A stretch of DNA of 64,000 bases from Wolfiporia cocos (taxonomy: Eukaryota > Basidiomycota > Agaricomycetes > Polyporales > Phaeolaceae), in assembly GCA_029448655.1 (NCBI GenBank), contig JACCLO010000010.1, positions 2,480,001 through 2,544,000 on the forward strand, in the 5' to 3' direction. Below the pieces are notes generated by a model. It searched no databases. It was given only the letters and a program-made list of their open reading frames with translations, and was not told the origin of the DNA. The translations under genes were made by a program, and so were the position numbers. Below are positions 45,287-58,266 of the stretch, piece by piece; position 1 is the first letter of the stretch, and each line of letters begins with the position of its first letter.

Positions 45287-46263
45287 CGTGGTATCAATCG
45301 CTGTCCGTCATCTGGTGGCGGGTGAACAACCAGCTGTTTAAAAGTCTAGCTGGTGGACTTACGGTTAGCACCAAAACAGGCATGTTGTTGAAACGATCCT
45401 CAGCTGATCGCACAGCCTGCGCAGGTACGCTTTGCCTTGCGATCTAGACTACTTTGATTCCGCCCAATGCACTTGCGCTCGGGCACCATGACCGGTTAAA
45501 TTGTCACCATACTCTATCAGATCAGATCGATTTGATTTCGGAGCGAAGTCCGCAAGCCGCATCAGCACCTATTCTTTCCTGGTAAATGGTAAGAATATTT
45601 GGAGCCTGAGGAGGGTGAGTGAATTGTCTACTCTGCAACGGATTGAGTCATCATAGAATAGCCGCCTATGTCACCCACCGCTTACATCGCGAATGAAACT
45701 GTTAGCAACGCTAGCCGTGGTATCAAGAGTTACTGGATTCAAATCCATACAAGTAGCAGTTGTGAAGAGATACTGGCGCAACTTCGGGGCCGCATGGCGG
45801 CGTTCAAGCGTTGGCAATGACAAATCCAGGAGCAGGTCGAGTCATGAGCTAGCCTGGACCTACGTGTTTGTGATCACGGATCATTATCCAAAAGATGGGA
45901 ACTACATGACGCTGATCGCCAGGCTTGTTAGTTGCTATGCAGCTGAGCGAGCGCATGTAATGCATGCGCAGTGTAGACTCCGCGAATCAGGCTGGTCCCG
46001 ACCTGGAACTCGGAGAGCGCTGAAGATGTTTGCTCATGCAACTTCAGAGATCAAACCAGTGTGCCACAAGCTCAGGTTTGACTAACCAAGAGCTAGGAGC
46101 CGGCGTCTGCCACATGTGTGGACCTATTATCTCTAGCTTGTAGAGTTGTTGAGTGAAGATCTTTAATCACAAGACACCCCTAAGCTCTTTGCTTTTTATC
46201 TATGCACAGCCTTAAGAATTGTCAGTATGCCGCTTCGGTATGTTTGATCAAGGTACTGTGGAT
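45287..46263. other. Intergenic, nothing recognised
   Basis: Only short overlapping frames. It ends with the left target duplication (46256-46263) of the hAT-like element. Confidence 0.4.
46256..46263. repeat. 8-bp target-site duplication, left copy
   Basis: CTGTGGAT directly before the left end of the hAT-like element, repeated exactly after its right end. Confidence 0.85.
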
Positions 46264-46869
46264 TAGTGATGTGCAAAGCCCGGCTCAAAGCCGTGAGCCG
46301 GGCCTGGCCGAGCCGACTTGAGCCGGGCCGAGCCGAGCCTTGGGGGCGGCTTACAACGGCTTAGGGCCCGGCTTGGATTGTGAGCCGGCCGTAGCCGAGC
46401 CCTGAGCCGGCGGCTTTAGGCGCGCAACTGTAACTTTGTTGTAATGAGCGAAAATAAGGTCCGTTGGTACAAGATTTTCATCCTAAATATTCTCAACAAC
46501 CATACAATGACTTTGACTGGTGCAGAACTTCGTAACTATTGCGATCAGGGTTGCGATCGAGGTTGTGATCGAGACCTAGATTTTTCGTCAGTGTCATGGG
46601 CAGCTATAAAAGTACTTGTAGATCAGGACAACAATAAATAGTGGACATATGTGCATTCTGAATGTGTTGTGCTGCAATTTTGAGCTGTACAAACCAATAA
46701 CTTTGAGGTCCTTCCTGATTGCCTATAAGCCCCGGCCTGAGCCTGAGCCGGGCCCGAGCCGGCCTGAGCCGTCATGGAGGGCCCGGCCTGACATTTCGCT
46801 GAGCCCGAGCCCTTCAAAGCCGGGCCCAAGCCCCGGGCTTTGAGCCGAGCCGGGCTTTGCACATCACTA
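46264..46869. mobile_element. hAT-like miniature inverted-repeat element, intact ends
   Basis: The 606-bp element starts TAGTGATGTGCAAAGCCCGG and ends with the inverse GGGCTTTGCACATCACTA. An exact 8-bp target duplication (CTGTGGAT) flanks it, diagnostic of the hAT superfamily. Subterminal arms are made of AGCCGGGCC-like repeats in both orientations, around an AT-rich core with no transposase. The matching target duplications suggest a fairly recent insertion. A decayed relative of the same length lies at 14924-15530. Confidence 0.88.
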
Positions 46870-46877
46870 CTGTGGAT
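46870..46877. repeat. 8-bp target-site duplication, right copy
   Basis: CTGTGGAT immediately after the right terminus of the hAT-like element. Confidence 0.85.
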
Positions 46878-48322
46878 CGTCTATTTTCATTCCCCCCCGC
46901 TGACCTCGAAGACCTCTTTGCCGCCATTTGAATACTAGATTGTGCTTATTCTTTGATGCGCTTCGAAATATTATTTGTCAAAGCTAATCGGCAGCAATTA
47001 GCTCGGTCATATGTGAGGAACTTCCAGCAAAGGTTATCAATGGATCTTACTATAAGAACCTAGATCAGAACCGATCGATTTAAAGTATGACCGCAGCAAG
47101 TTTTCGGTTGAAATCTCACGTGAAGTAAAGGAACAAGCCCGATGTCCATGTCATCATTAACACAGACACGTCAATGTTACTTCTGAATAAGACATCCTCG
47201 ATACACGATGCCTCGTTGAATGCCACCCGCTGATTCTGGATCGAGCCTTGTTTACGCAGCCATCTTGCTGCCCTTGAACTTGAGCGTGGGACGCCGACGT
47301 TTCAATCCGGTTTACCAAGGCTCTCACTTTGTGTCAGTACGATACACTCCCAGGACATAGCTTACTCATCAATAGGGTCATCAGGGGAGGCTTTAGTACA
47401 GCTGAGCATAATAGAGATGTACGTCAAAGCTAAGCGGAAGCGAGGAAGGGTTCGAATGAAATATACAGCCTGAAGGAAGTACGCCACTCGTCCGGGCTAA
47501 AGCGGGTTGACTGTGAGTGGATTTGAGATTTCCGATTTGTACGAATGGACTTGTCGTCGTTACCCCTCCACAAAGAATACACTATAGTTGACCTCACAGA
47601 CACGATTATGTAGTGTATTCTGAGGCAACTTGTTGGCGGAATAGCCGGAGGCGCGCGGTTAAGCGAGCTGCGCCGCCTGCCCTGATGTTAGCGACGGAAT
47701 TAAAGGGGAATGTACTGGTGTAGCGTATCTTCGCTCGTTTGTACCTAAATCCCGAGTGGTAGTCAGTAATTGACGTGGCTGGCCGGACTTTGGCCGCCGT
47801 TTGTCAACACAACTGTCCCTAATTGTGGATTACTAGCCACTCTAAGCGCATATCGATCTGCATTGATGCATAGAAACTACGGGTGTCTAGGAGCAGTGAG
47901 ATATTTGTGAGCTTGCGATGTTGCCTACGATTAGCCAGGAAAAGCTGTGATATCGATCGTACAAACCCTCATGGAGTGGAAGGTGAAGAGCTGACTATTT
48001 TTGTATTCCACAACTAGGTCGCAGGTCTTTCGAGTTCTGAGGCTCTAACGGCTAACCCAACTTTAACCCAACTTTAAAGCCCATAACACTAATGTAATGA
48101 TTGGTCTACTTCTGAGAGCATTGGATATAAGCAGACAAGTCAAGTAGCTAGTTGTACTATTGCAACATAGCAGCAGACAGCAGGCTCTGCGGGGCAGCGT
48201 TGTCACGATCTGCAGTAAATATTGCTACCTGACGTCAACGGGAACATCGAGTCAACCACTCATGCCTTCCCGCAATTTACCTCCATCGATCTCTGTGAGG
48301 CCTTCCGGAATTTCGTATCGAC
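46878..48322. other. Intergenic, nothing recognised
   Basis: 1.4 kb that should include the 3' UTR of the minus-strand finger gene. A short tandem 'AACCCAACTTT' doublet lies at about 48055-48076. No gene. Confidence 0.4.
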
Positions 48323-50628
48323 TCAATCAGGTCCTGGCTCCTCTTCGTCCTTCTTAGCTTTTATTCCTTTGCAGAACTTTGAGAGATGGCGCTTCATTGT
48401 GTCCTGTCTACCTATCGTTTCATTGCAGAGTTTGCAGACGCATGCTGTAGCTTTGCAGTGTATCGATAGGATATGCTTGGACAGGTTTTCCAGTAGTAGA
48501 ACCTTATCGCACTTTCCAGGTCCGCCCCAACGACACTGCGCCTTCGTGCGTTCTTGGGCGCCTCCAATGACACGTAAGTCGCCATCATGTCTAGATGTAA
48601 CATGGAGACGTATGGCCTTCGAATCATTCAACTTCTCATCACAACTCTCCCATTTGCAAGTGATCGGGAAATCTTCCCTACTTTGATCATGTTGGGCAGA
48701 AATAGCATTCGAGCATGTATCGAGTGGCATAAAATCTTCAATTGCCCGCTTGATTGAAGGCGTGGGCATCGGCTGAGACGTATCTGCCCCAGTACCCAAA
48801 GATCCCTATATGGCTCATCAGTATTTATTGCGACCCACAGGAGAAGACATGCCTGCATGGCGTGTACAGCCTGAGTTTGATCCATTGACCGTAAGGTTAT
48901 GATTTCCGATGGGCGACCGGCATATTTGTGTCCTAACGAGGGCAAACTTGACGGCGGTCCACGAGGGTTATCGTCTTTGTAGCCACTACCTAGGTCGTGA
49001 TCCAATTCCACGAGACTAACGTCTGTTATGTATCGAGAATGATCTGCAGTTATATCTGGGAGGTCTAGATCGCGGGCGAATGATGGGTTGTCGTAGCTGG
49101 GAATACTTGCATAGGATCCCAGAAAGTGCTCAGTATCATCATTGATTGTCATCAACTCTGGATGAAAATCTGGGAAGGATGTCTCAGCCAAGGAAGGGTC
49201 AACGTGCATGCCATCCTGAGCATGTTGTAACAATTGCGAAGGTACAGATGTATGGTCTATGTAATTCACTGATCAGTGTAGGTTTGGAAAATATCAAGCT
49301 ATTTACCATCATTTGACAGAAATGCTTCCCAGTCACTGGATGTTTGATTAGGAACTGCCGGTTGTGCACACATAAAATCGTCGAAAGTATTTGACTCCCA
49401 TATCCCTTGTGGCAGCGCTAGGTCCAAGGATGCCCCATGAAACTGGAGTGTTGAGCTCCTTTGCTCCATTGCAAGCTGTGATGACTGAATACCAATAATA
49501 TCCTGTGTGGAGGAGCCGGAATGCTGGGAATATCGGGGAATTGAGGTAACGGCAGGTAGAACATCTGATGGCGCTTCCATGTAATTGAATGACGAAGATG
49601 CAGGAGTAGGTCTTTGTGTCTTCGAGCGATACTGCTGGCTTGAGGAACCGTCATGAATGCGGCACATCTCTATCGGCTGCTCGGAGTAGAAGTATGGGCA
49701 TAATGATAGTTGGAGGGTATCTGGATCTATGTGTAAATTCTGCAATAGTCTTGCTGTTTCGACAGAATTTCCTGAGTCTCCAGCCGCCATTAGCAATTGA
49801 AGCAGATTGATGGGGCGTCTATGTACATCAGCTATCGGCTGATGCTGACGCAATGCGGTGGCAAGTTGTCCTTCCACCAACATCCCGAAGGAGTAGAGAC
49901 AAAACGATAAGTTCCCGTTCGTTGGGTCCGCATGCATGTGCCGTAAGAATTGAAATCTTTCGGATCTAGATATCAGAGAAGTGGATGGCAGAAGGTGTGG
50001 CTCTTGAACAGGAGGAAAGTACGTCGATGCCGCCCCGGGTGTCGCAGTGACGCCAGAGGCTGCCATTGACGGATGTCTACACGCCCATAATCAGTAGGTG
50101 TTAGGTGTCAATTAGGGCATTATTTACATACAGGCCGTAATCACGGGGGCCTGTCCCGACCTGACTGAGAGTGCTTGGCAGGAAAGCCGTATGTGAAGAG
50201 TCTAAAATTCTGAGAGAGATGAAATCACATTCTAAACATCTCGGTCGCATCATTTGTGCTTACTGCTCGTCAAGGGTTGGGTTCAAGGCGCCCGTCATAT
50301 ATTCCGTGTTGTCATGGAGCAATTGGACACTTGCAATGTTTGAGATGAACAGTTGGACATAAGTTCAACGTCACGACCAGAACATCATACCTCGAGCAGC
50401 CCGAGGCAGGTTGTTGTGGCATGGAATGTGCGAAGCCACCGTACACATGACTTGTACTATGTGGTTAGCAGATCGTACTAAGATCAGTCATAGAACCGGA
50501 AAGCGTTACCCATTGGTCTGACCCGCATCCTGCAGATTCCAAGCTCCTCCCAAGTGATTATACACACCACCGTAGTTGTCGTCGCCTACATTGGAGGTAT
50601 GTGAATTCTCCATGGGCATGTAGGACAT
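48323..50628 (-). CDS. Disordered protein with C-terminal Cys/His fingers, copy 2 (putative transcription factor)
   Basis: Exons 50628-50510, 50456-50391, 50076-49307, 49268-48853 and 48805-48323 give 617 residues. The long N-terminal region is Gln/Ser/His/Asp-rich. The C-terminus has three finger units: 'CKWESCDEKLNDSKAIRLH' (C-x4-C-x12-H-x4-H), then C-x7-C-x11-H-x4-H around 'ENLSKHILSIH', then 'CKLCNETIGRQDTMKRH' ending in Cys (C-x2-C-x12-H-x4-C). Order and spacing match the protein ending at 36614. The last intron uses a GC donor (CAG|GCATGT); no GT donor nearby keeps the finger frame. The two N-terminal exons join in frame but lack a homologue, so the start is tentative, and the 309-nt intron before 50076 may hide another exon. 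It is probably a nuclear regulator. Confidence 0.72.
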
Positions 50629-52794
50629 TGTAGGCGAGTAGATAATGGTCACACTGCACGCAAGGTAGAGTGAGGAACTTTGGACCAACGACGTGCTCGA
50701 TACGGCACATTTTTATGAGGAACATGAACACTGGCGGGATCATCCAAAGGACGACCAAGTCGACGTGATTCCCGAATGTGACGATCTGCGTAGAGCTGTA
50801 CATTTTGCTGCGGCAGATGAGTGGATTCGAGACGGCCAGTTGGACAGCACGGGTCTTTTGCGCTTTTAGCTGCAGCTGAAATCCCAGGGAAGACAATTGA
50901 GCCCAGTGACGATGATTGAAGGTTAAAGCTTGAAGTTTAATCGTCATGAAGCCTTCTTGAATAGCATCTGTGGATGCAAGCTATGGGTTCAATCAACGTG
51001 CTCTCATATTACACCTTCATAAGGGAGACTTGATGCGACAAAGATGCAAGAATGTCTGCGCGCCTGGCCTTGTAGCCACTTGCGATTGCAGTTTGTCAGC
51101 AGCCCTTTCGCAAGGTGCTAACGTGTGGACGTGTGGACGTGTGGAAGTGTGAACGAGGAAAGAATAGAGGTGTGATCGGTAAGACGGCAGCGCATTGGGG
51201 ACCACTTACATCTAGTGGCTATTCGGAGACGATGATGCAGTGCACTAGGAAAGGCTCCATTGGGATTGGAGCAAGAAGAACTTACACTGCTGTGAAAAAA
51301 TTATCTTCCGATGAATGCACAATCCATTATGGATGTCAGATGTGACTGGCAAATCCGAGAAAGATTGAGCTGGATGGCATACACAGCAAGCAAATTGAAA
51401 TGGTATGGCCGCGATAGTGGCAGACCTGGGCCCCTGAGGATGGTGCATAGTGACGGTAGATCATTTTTGCTTCAGCGACTGCCTACCTGCATCTTAGGGC
51501 GAACATCTTGTGAAATCCCTGCAAATTGACAATTACACATACCACTTGGAACCGGTGCTTTCGAAAGCTTCAACTATGCGTGCTTCATCGCCTTCGCAGT
51601 CGAAAACAGCGCTAGTCACTGTAATGCTGTGAGCCTTGCGAGTGCTTGAGTAGCACCGGACAGTCGACAGTCTTTTGCACAGGTGTATAGATTTTCCAAT
51701 GCCGCCGGGACCACACAGTGCTGTCTAGTGTCGGACTCTGTCCAAATGCGGCGTGCTCCGAGACGCTACATCCGGAACACTGCTTATACTTCTTCGTTTG
51801 GACTTCCAGAATACGGAGAAAGAGCGGTGCCTGGTCCGCTATACGCAGAGCAATGCACTTGAGGTCCGCATAGAAGGTAGATAATAGCTGATTCATCCTT
51901 GGCATTGTCGCGAGATGTTGACTAGGTGTGACACCGCGATGAGAGGCCAGCGATTTAGAACCGGCGGACTTGCAACTGCATACCATTTGATGTTAATCAA
52001 ATCAAGGCTCTTTGCCTGGCCATTTGAGCATAGCGATGTCCTGACTCCTATGCTTGCAGACTATGGTGCGACGTTCCCGGGGCACACTAACCACCCGGCA
52101 GACCGATGCAATTATCAGCATGACTGCGCATCCAATTGTCTAATAGTCGTTCCAGAAGGCGTTGACAGTGAGCAGTCATAGGCCTCGAGGCATTAGTACA
52201 GTGGGAAGCAAGTACTCGTACGCTGACCCTGCCAGGTACTGCCTCTCATCGCCCCAATGCAGGGCGCCCAAAGTCACCGCCCGAGTTTACATAACACCGA
52301 GCGAGCGCGACAGATGGGGTTGTTCGTCAGGAGCAGGCTGTGATAGTAGGATGCGCGTGCGGTTCTAAGGACGAGACCCGGATTGACACCAGAGAGTTTT
52401 CGCAAGGCCTTGGGGCTCACCATCGGCTGCAGGCTGTGATTTATGGAGCAAATTTTGGCTGGGGCAACTAGTGGTGCAGACGATCGACCAGAAGTCTTTG
52501 GAGGTTGGGACGCTGCGAGACTCTCTGTTGATAGGTCCGACACGAGCCCCTCCTCGTCTGCCCGCGCGCGTGTGGACGGTTCTAATCCTACCAGTATAAG
52601 GCCAGCTATTCTTACAATTCTCGGATCACCATGTCAGCATGCTATTGAGAGCTTATGTGAGCAGTCACCAGTTCGCATGTCGTTCAGCTCCGGCTTCTCT
52701 AGTGGCATGAGCAAGATCCTCGTCCGTTGCATGCAATCCAAACAAGCGAAAATCACGTACAATATATACAACACAACCGTACAAGAGCAGCTCC
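50629..52794. other. 2.2-kb gene-poor stretch
   Basis: On the minus strand, 51612-51986 is open for 124 codons and includes 'ADLKCIALRIADQAPLFLRI' and 'CSGCSVSEHAAFG'. It is unlike random sequence in its amphipathic start but I cannot link it to a family or to further exons. A short tandem GTGTGGACGT repeat lies at 51122-51142. Nothing else recognised. Confidence 0.35.
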
Positions 52795-55475
52795 TCATCC
52801 TCGATCTCTGTTTTGTCCCTCACTGTCCCGGCGCAGCATCGGGCTCGCCAGCCCGCGCTCCGTGCGGCTCTGGTCCATCACCCCAGGTGTGAGCGCACGC
52901 GCATCGTCGTTTCCGTTTGCTAGGCGCGCCGCAGCAGCCGTCAAATCCACCTCGACGCCGTCCCCCTCGTCGTCGGAGCCCGCGGGCGTGCCCGTGCGCG
53001 TCCCGCTCGCGGTGCCCATCCCGGACGCGCGCCGCGCCTTGCGCGCGTGGAACGTGCGGCTCGCAGTCGCGTTTGAGAACAGTGGGAGCAGGTAGCGCTC
53101 GTCGAGCTGCTGGAACCACTTGCCCTCCTCGCTCGTCGCGGCTGGCGGGACCGCAGCCTTGCGCTGCCCGCCGGGCGACACAGGCTCGTGCGGCGCAGTG
53201 GGCGCGAGCGGGAGCACCTCCCCGTCCGAGTCGAACGACTCGGACGACGCGGCGGAGAACACGGTGTGCGCGAGCGCGCCCGGCGTGTTCTGCACCTGAT
53301 GGTTGTACAGCCGCGGGCTGTCGGGGAAGGTCATGCGCCCTGGCGCGCTCAGCGGGTACGCCGGGCCCTGCTGCGCGGCGAAGACGCTGGTCTCGTCCTC
53401 CATGTACGCGTCCCAGCGTGCGCCGCGGCGGCCGTACCAGCCCGCGCGGCTGAGCGGGAGGTCCTCGTCGTCGCTGCTGTTCGCCTCCTCGTCCTCGACG
53501 CCTGTGCGGATGCCGAGGATCTCGAGCATCCGCGCCGTCGTGCCGCCGAACACGACGACGGTGAGCACGACGACGACGAGCACGGTCGTGCGCAGCGTCT
53601 GCGCGTTCTCGCCCTTGAACCCCGCCGCGAGCGCGACACCGACCGCGCCGCGCAGGCCGGCCCAGAAGAGCATCATCTGGTAGGAGTGCGGGAGCTCCTC
53701 TTGCCGCTGCCCGCGCGCGTGCTTGTGGAAGAGGTTGATCGCCTCCGAGAGCGGGAACACCGCCGCGTAGCGCGTGAAGACGACCGCGACGGTCGTGATT
53801 GTGACGAAGAGCGGCTTGAAGTAGCTCGTCACCTTTGCAGACGACGGGGCGCTCGTGAACAGAGACAAGCCGAGGTAGATGAAGATGAAGTTCTCCGAGA
53901 GCTGAGCAAGTGTGGAGAAGATGTATTTCGTCGCGCGTTGTGTGCGGCGGGACATGGTGTGGTACGCGTAGTGCTTGAGCGTGATGCCGCAGAAGAGTAG
54001 GGACACGATTCCGGACATCTCGAGCCCGTTAGAGAAGAAGTAGCACGTGTATGCGGAGAGAGCAACTAGACAGGACTCGATCTGGGGGTACAGCGTCAGC
54101 GAGGAGTGCTTCAAGAGTAGCGACATTGCAAGCCCAAAAACGACGCCGAGTGCCATCGACACGCTGAACGAGAGCAGGAAGATGCCGATTCCGTGAAATA
54201 GCGAAGAGACGTAGATCTCGGTACCGTGAAATTGCGTCAGCGTTCTGCATGATTATGAATATAAGTGACTGCAAGAGGTACCGAGAGAGACGACACGCAC
54301 TCGTACATAACGATACTGACGGCATCGTTGAGCAAACTCTCACCAAAGATAACGGTGTAGAGCTTCGGATCAACCTTGTACTGGTTGAAGATTGCGAGGA
54401 TAGTGACCGGATCCGTAGCGGAGAGCGTAGAGCCAAAGATCAGGCATTCTATCAGCGTCACCTCCAGCGACTCTAGCCCGAGGAATGAGTAGATATACAC
54501 TAGCACCCTGCTCTGTATGTGATGAGTTGCAGGTCCTTCGCCTCGTATGACAAGGGCGCAACGTACCCTACGCCAACGGCAGAGATGAATGTCCCGGCAA
54601 ATGCAAATGTCAGTATAGACCCGAAATTCCGGAAGAAGTTCTCCTGTACAGGCACGTCGAGGCGTGTACGCAACGAAGCGGGGAAAGACCGACCTGTTTA
54701 AGCTCGTAACCTGAATTCAAGATGATTGGCGGGAGCAGTAGATTAAAGAAGAGCGTATGCTTGAATGTCTGCGGAAACACGTCAGCAATCAAAGAAGTCC
54801 ACCGGGATCGGGAGACGATATCGGGTATTAATCGCGGGATGTGTACACAAACCGAAGAGCAGCCAGATGCGAGTCCAGAGATTCTGCCAGAGCGCAGTAC
54901 CTGTCGTCTTCAGGTGCTGCGCATGGCAGTGACAACCTCGAGGAATAGAGATATAGATGTGCATGGATCAACCTCTGTGATTAATGCCAATCATCGGTGA
55001 CTGTGACTCTACCAATACAGAACCATGCATATAGCGCATCCCAGCCCTTCCTATCACAAATTTAGCCGTGGAACAGCGCGTTTGTGCCAGACGCGTGTTG
55101 CACGGCAACGCCAGCAGTGTCTGCATACCCACTTGCGTCACAGTAAACGATACACAATTGCCAGTCATTCCCATATGAAGCCCCTACGTGTCAGGCACTT
55201 ACCAGCATCTCTCGAATCATGGTCCCCGGCGCGAGTCGCACGACCAGTCCTACGACCATCCCGCTTATGATGGCGACGAAAGTCTCGTGTATCGCACGGA
55301 TGCGCTTGATTTGCAAGTAATAGGATGTCCATAGGGACAGGATGAGGAGGCCGCATACGAGAAACAGCGACCATGATGAGTAGTACTCCTCCTCCTCCGG
55401 CACCGGTGTCGACGAAGGACTTGGAACAGCTTGTAATGACGTACTTGTCGGAGGGGTGGGGGTGGTCGTCGACAT
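52795..55475 (-). CDS. NHX1: Endosomal/vacuolar Na+(K+)/H+ exchanger, CPA1 (NHX) family
   Basis: Exons 55475-55203, 54768-54694, 54643-54567, 54507-54301 and 54244-52795 give 693 residues. After an acidic/Pro-rich N-terminus and first helix come '[18 protein letters not shown]' (the amiloride-site segment), '[19 protein letters not shown]', '[17 protein letters not shown]' with the ion-binding Asp, '[20 protein letters not shown]' and '[13 protein letters not shown]'. These are the hallmarks of intracellular NHX exchangers, which trade luminal protons for Na+ or K+ and set endosome or vacuole pH. The cytosolic tail of about 200 residues is Ser/Glu/Arg-rich. The final exon is unusually GC-rich. 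Intron 1 is about 434 nt, long for this genome. Confidence 0.92.
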
Positions 55476-56617
55476 TTCGCAGTATTAGAGATTCGATCTA
55501 GGGTAGATTCTAGAGGATCCCGGTCCACCTGGCTACGCTGAGCTTCGAGACCAGCAAGGGAGTAAACGCGAGGAATGTGAACAGTGCGACAATACGGCTA
55601 TGAAGAGGATTAACAGAAAGGCCGATTCGTCAGTCGCGGCACTACTACTACTGCGGTTCGGTTCGGTTCGTTCCGACTTCGCCATTCGTATGTGAGAGAC
55701 ACACAACCATTTAAATCCCGTCGTATGTTCCGGAAGGTACGTCATGTGCATGAGCACACCCATGCAGACACGTAGTACTACGGCAGCACTGTCATACACC
55801 TCTACGTGCTATGTATGGTTCAACCTAGGCGCAATGTCCGAGTCGGTATGTTCAGCATGCCGTACACACTATGGGCATACGTTTGATATCTGTCTTTCTG
55901 AGCACCATTGCCACGGATGAATGAGCGAGGTCCAGCAGTGATTACGAACCATTCATGCATATCTTTGTGAGCAAAGGTCAAGCGCCGACGTTTCCTCGCG
56001 AAGCCATCGGCATCCTTCATCATATGGTGACTTTGAACTGTGCGTTTATATATGGGAGGAGCAGCCCAGATTCGTGGTGAAGCACAACACTCTCGATCCT
56101 GCTTAGCGCTCGCGCTTGTTGGTCCCTTGATGGCATATCTATGTCGTTGCTTTTACACGGCAGTTTGTGGCCGTGCATACCCATGGTGAGTCAGTACGGC
56201 TGTATATATTCGGAACAAAATGCCGCCTGCATGGAATATTCTTGGCAACATGGAGGCGGCATCTGTCGACTCGGCGCTCTGGGCGAACTGGCTGTATGAC
56301 CCTGTCCTCGTTCATCGCTCAAAGTTCTTGATAATACGCTTGTCACGCGCGCTGAGGGTGCATCCCGTGAACACCAGAAACGCAATCCTCGACAGACAGT
56401 TGGGCGAAAGACCATTGCACAGACGCCATAAACAAGAAACAAGGCACGGTTGTCGTAAAGGTCTGTTCCGAATTCATGACAAGCCTGGGATTGATCGTTC
56501 CGGTCGACCTCGATCTCGATCGACCTCGGATCCAGCGCTGGCGACCTTAAAAGATGATGCAGCATCGGGGATGTCATTGTCAAGCCCCTCTGTTCCTTGT
56601 CCGGTCCCCTTGCGAAT
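55476..56617. promoter_or_regulatory. Divergent upstream region of NHX and GH16 genes
   Basis: 1.14 kb between two head-to-head genes, so both promoters lie here. A short GGTTC tandem (about 55656-55671) is visible. No clear TATA box assigned to either gene. Confidence 0.4.
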
Positions 56618-58266
56618 ATGAAGACAGCGCTCCTTGCCACTTCAATGCTTTCCTTGTCAGCATCCGGAGCCTTGGGGGCCTACCAACTAGCCAAGGAGTA
56701 CTCTGGTCAGAGCTTCTTCGACGATTGGGAGTTCTACGGTGCACCTGACCTCACGACCGATGGTATGTTTACCGATTCTGCGCTGTAAAGGCGACGTTAA
56801 CCTTCCCCAGGCGATGTCAACTGGGTCACAGAAGCCAACGCGACCGCAGGACATCTCGCGTATGTGAACGGCGCCGGTCATGCGATCGTCAAGGTCGACA
56901 ACAGCACGGACGTCCCCTACCCCGACAAGCGGGATACGGTACGAAAATCTCCATATATATTCCAGTCTTTCTGACACTCTCTGCAGGTCCGAATCACCAC
57001 GGAGGACACTTTCCCTCTCGGAAGTGTCTTCATCATCGACGCCTACCACCTCCCGTACGGCTGCTCCGTAAGGACCCGCAGCGTGTCCGTCGCATGCGCC
57101 TCGCTAACCATCTACAATGCACAGGTGTGGCCGAGCTTCTGGACGAAGGGTCCGAACTGGCCGGATGGCGGCGAGATTGATATCATCGAGACCATCAACT
57201 TGATGAAGACGAACCAGTACGCGCTGCACACTGGCGGCACCGACTGCCTCGCCAGCTCGTCCGCCAAGCAGACCGGCCAGCTCGGCAACACCAACTGCTC
57301 CTCGCCGACCGGCGGTCAGGCCGGGTGCACGGTGGTATGTGATTTCTCATTGTGTCTTCAGCATGATCTCAGAGTGCGTGTGCAGACGGAGTCGTCGGAC
57401 AGCAGCGTCGGCGAAGCCTTCGCCGCAGCAGGCGGAGGCGTGTACGCCACGCAGTTCGACACCTCCGGTATCAAGTGAGAACAATTTTTGCATCACCCCC
57501 TCTACTTTACTGACGATTTTTCTAGCATCTGGTTCTGGAACGTAAGTCTACCAGAGCGATACTGCGCCGCACGTGCTTACATCGCGTCCAGCGCGCAGAT
57601 ATCCCTTCGGACATCAGCTCGGGCGCCAACTCGGTCGACCCGTCGACGTGGGGCGAGCCCTCCGCCGCGTACCCATCGTCCTCGTGCAACATCAGCGAAT
57701 ACTTCGTGCCCCAGCAGCTCGTGCTCGACATCACGCTCTGCGGCAACTGGTGCGCAACCGCTTTCCCCCCTCCTCCTCCTCCCCCTCACCCCTCACCCAG
57801 CTAACTCCGCGCGGCACAGGGCGGGCGACCCGACGATCTACGCGTCCACCTGCCCGGTGAACGGCACCCCCAACGCGAACACCTGCGTACGTCCCCCCGC
57901 CCCTCCCCGCGAAGCGAATTAGGCTGACCGCCGGCTGCTCGCGCGCAGTATTACAACAACGTCATCAACACGAACGGCTCGAACTACGACACGGCCTACT
58001 TCGAGGTCTCGTACGTGAAGGCGTTCACCACGAACGGCTCCGTCGCAGCCACGAACGTGACCAACTCGAGCACGACCTCCACCTCTGCGTCGGGCACCGC
58101 GTCCGGCAGCGTGTCCGGCAGCGCAGCGTCGAGCACGAACACTGCCAGCGCGGGCTCCGGCGGTGCCGCGGGGAACACCTCCGGCGCGGTCTCGGCGTTC
58201 TGGCACAAGGCGGAGGTGTACGTCGGCGCGGCGGTGCTGACGCTTGCAGCGTGGACTATGATGTGA
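56618..58266 (+). CDS. Secreted GH16 endo-beta-glucanase, anchored
   Basis: Nine exons give 403 residues: 56618-56762, 56811-56938, 56987-57067, 57125-57334, 57386-57474, 57526-57541, 57592-57749, 57820-57886, 57949-58266. A signal peptide 'MKTALLATSMLSLSASGALG' precedes the GH16 jelly roll. The catalytic motif is 'GEIDIIE', with E135 as nucleophile, D137 assisting and E140 as acid/base. 'VWPSFWTKGPNWPDGG' and 'LDITLCGNWAGDPTIY' are typical of basidiomycete laminarinase-like (MLG1-type) GH16. The end has a Ser/Thr/Gly stalk with N-glycosylation sites and a hydrophobic tail suggesting a GPI anchor. It probably hydrolyses or remodels beta-1,3/1,6-glucan in the wall or outside the cell. Exon 6 is 16 nt and supplies the conserved 'IWFWN'. 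Confidence 0.92.

Noticed and set aside
53188..54000. Long plus-strand open frame of 270 codons
   Set aside because: It is the antisense shadow of the GC-rich last exon of the NHX gene, with Arg/Glu-rich composition typical of such shadows.
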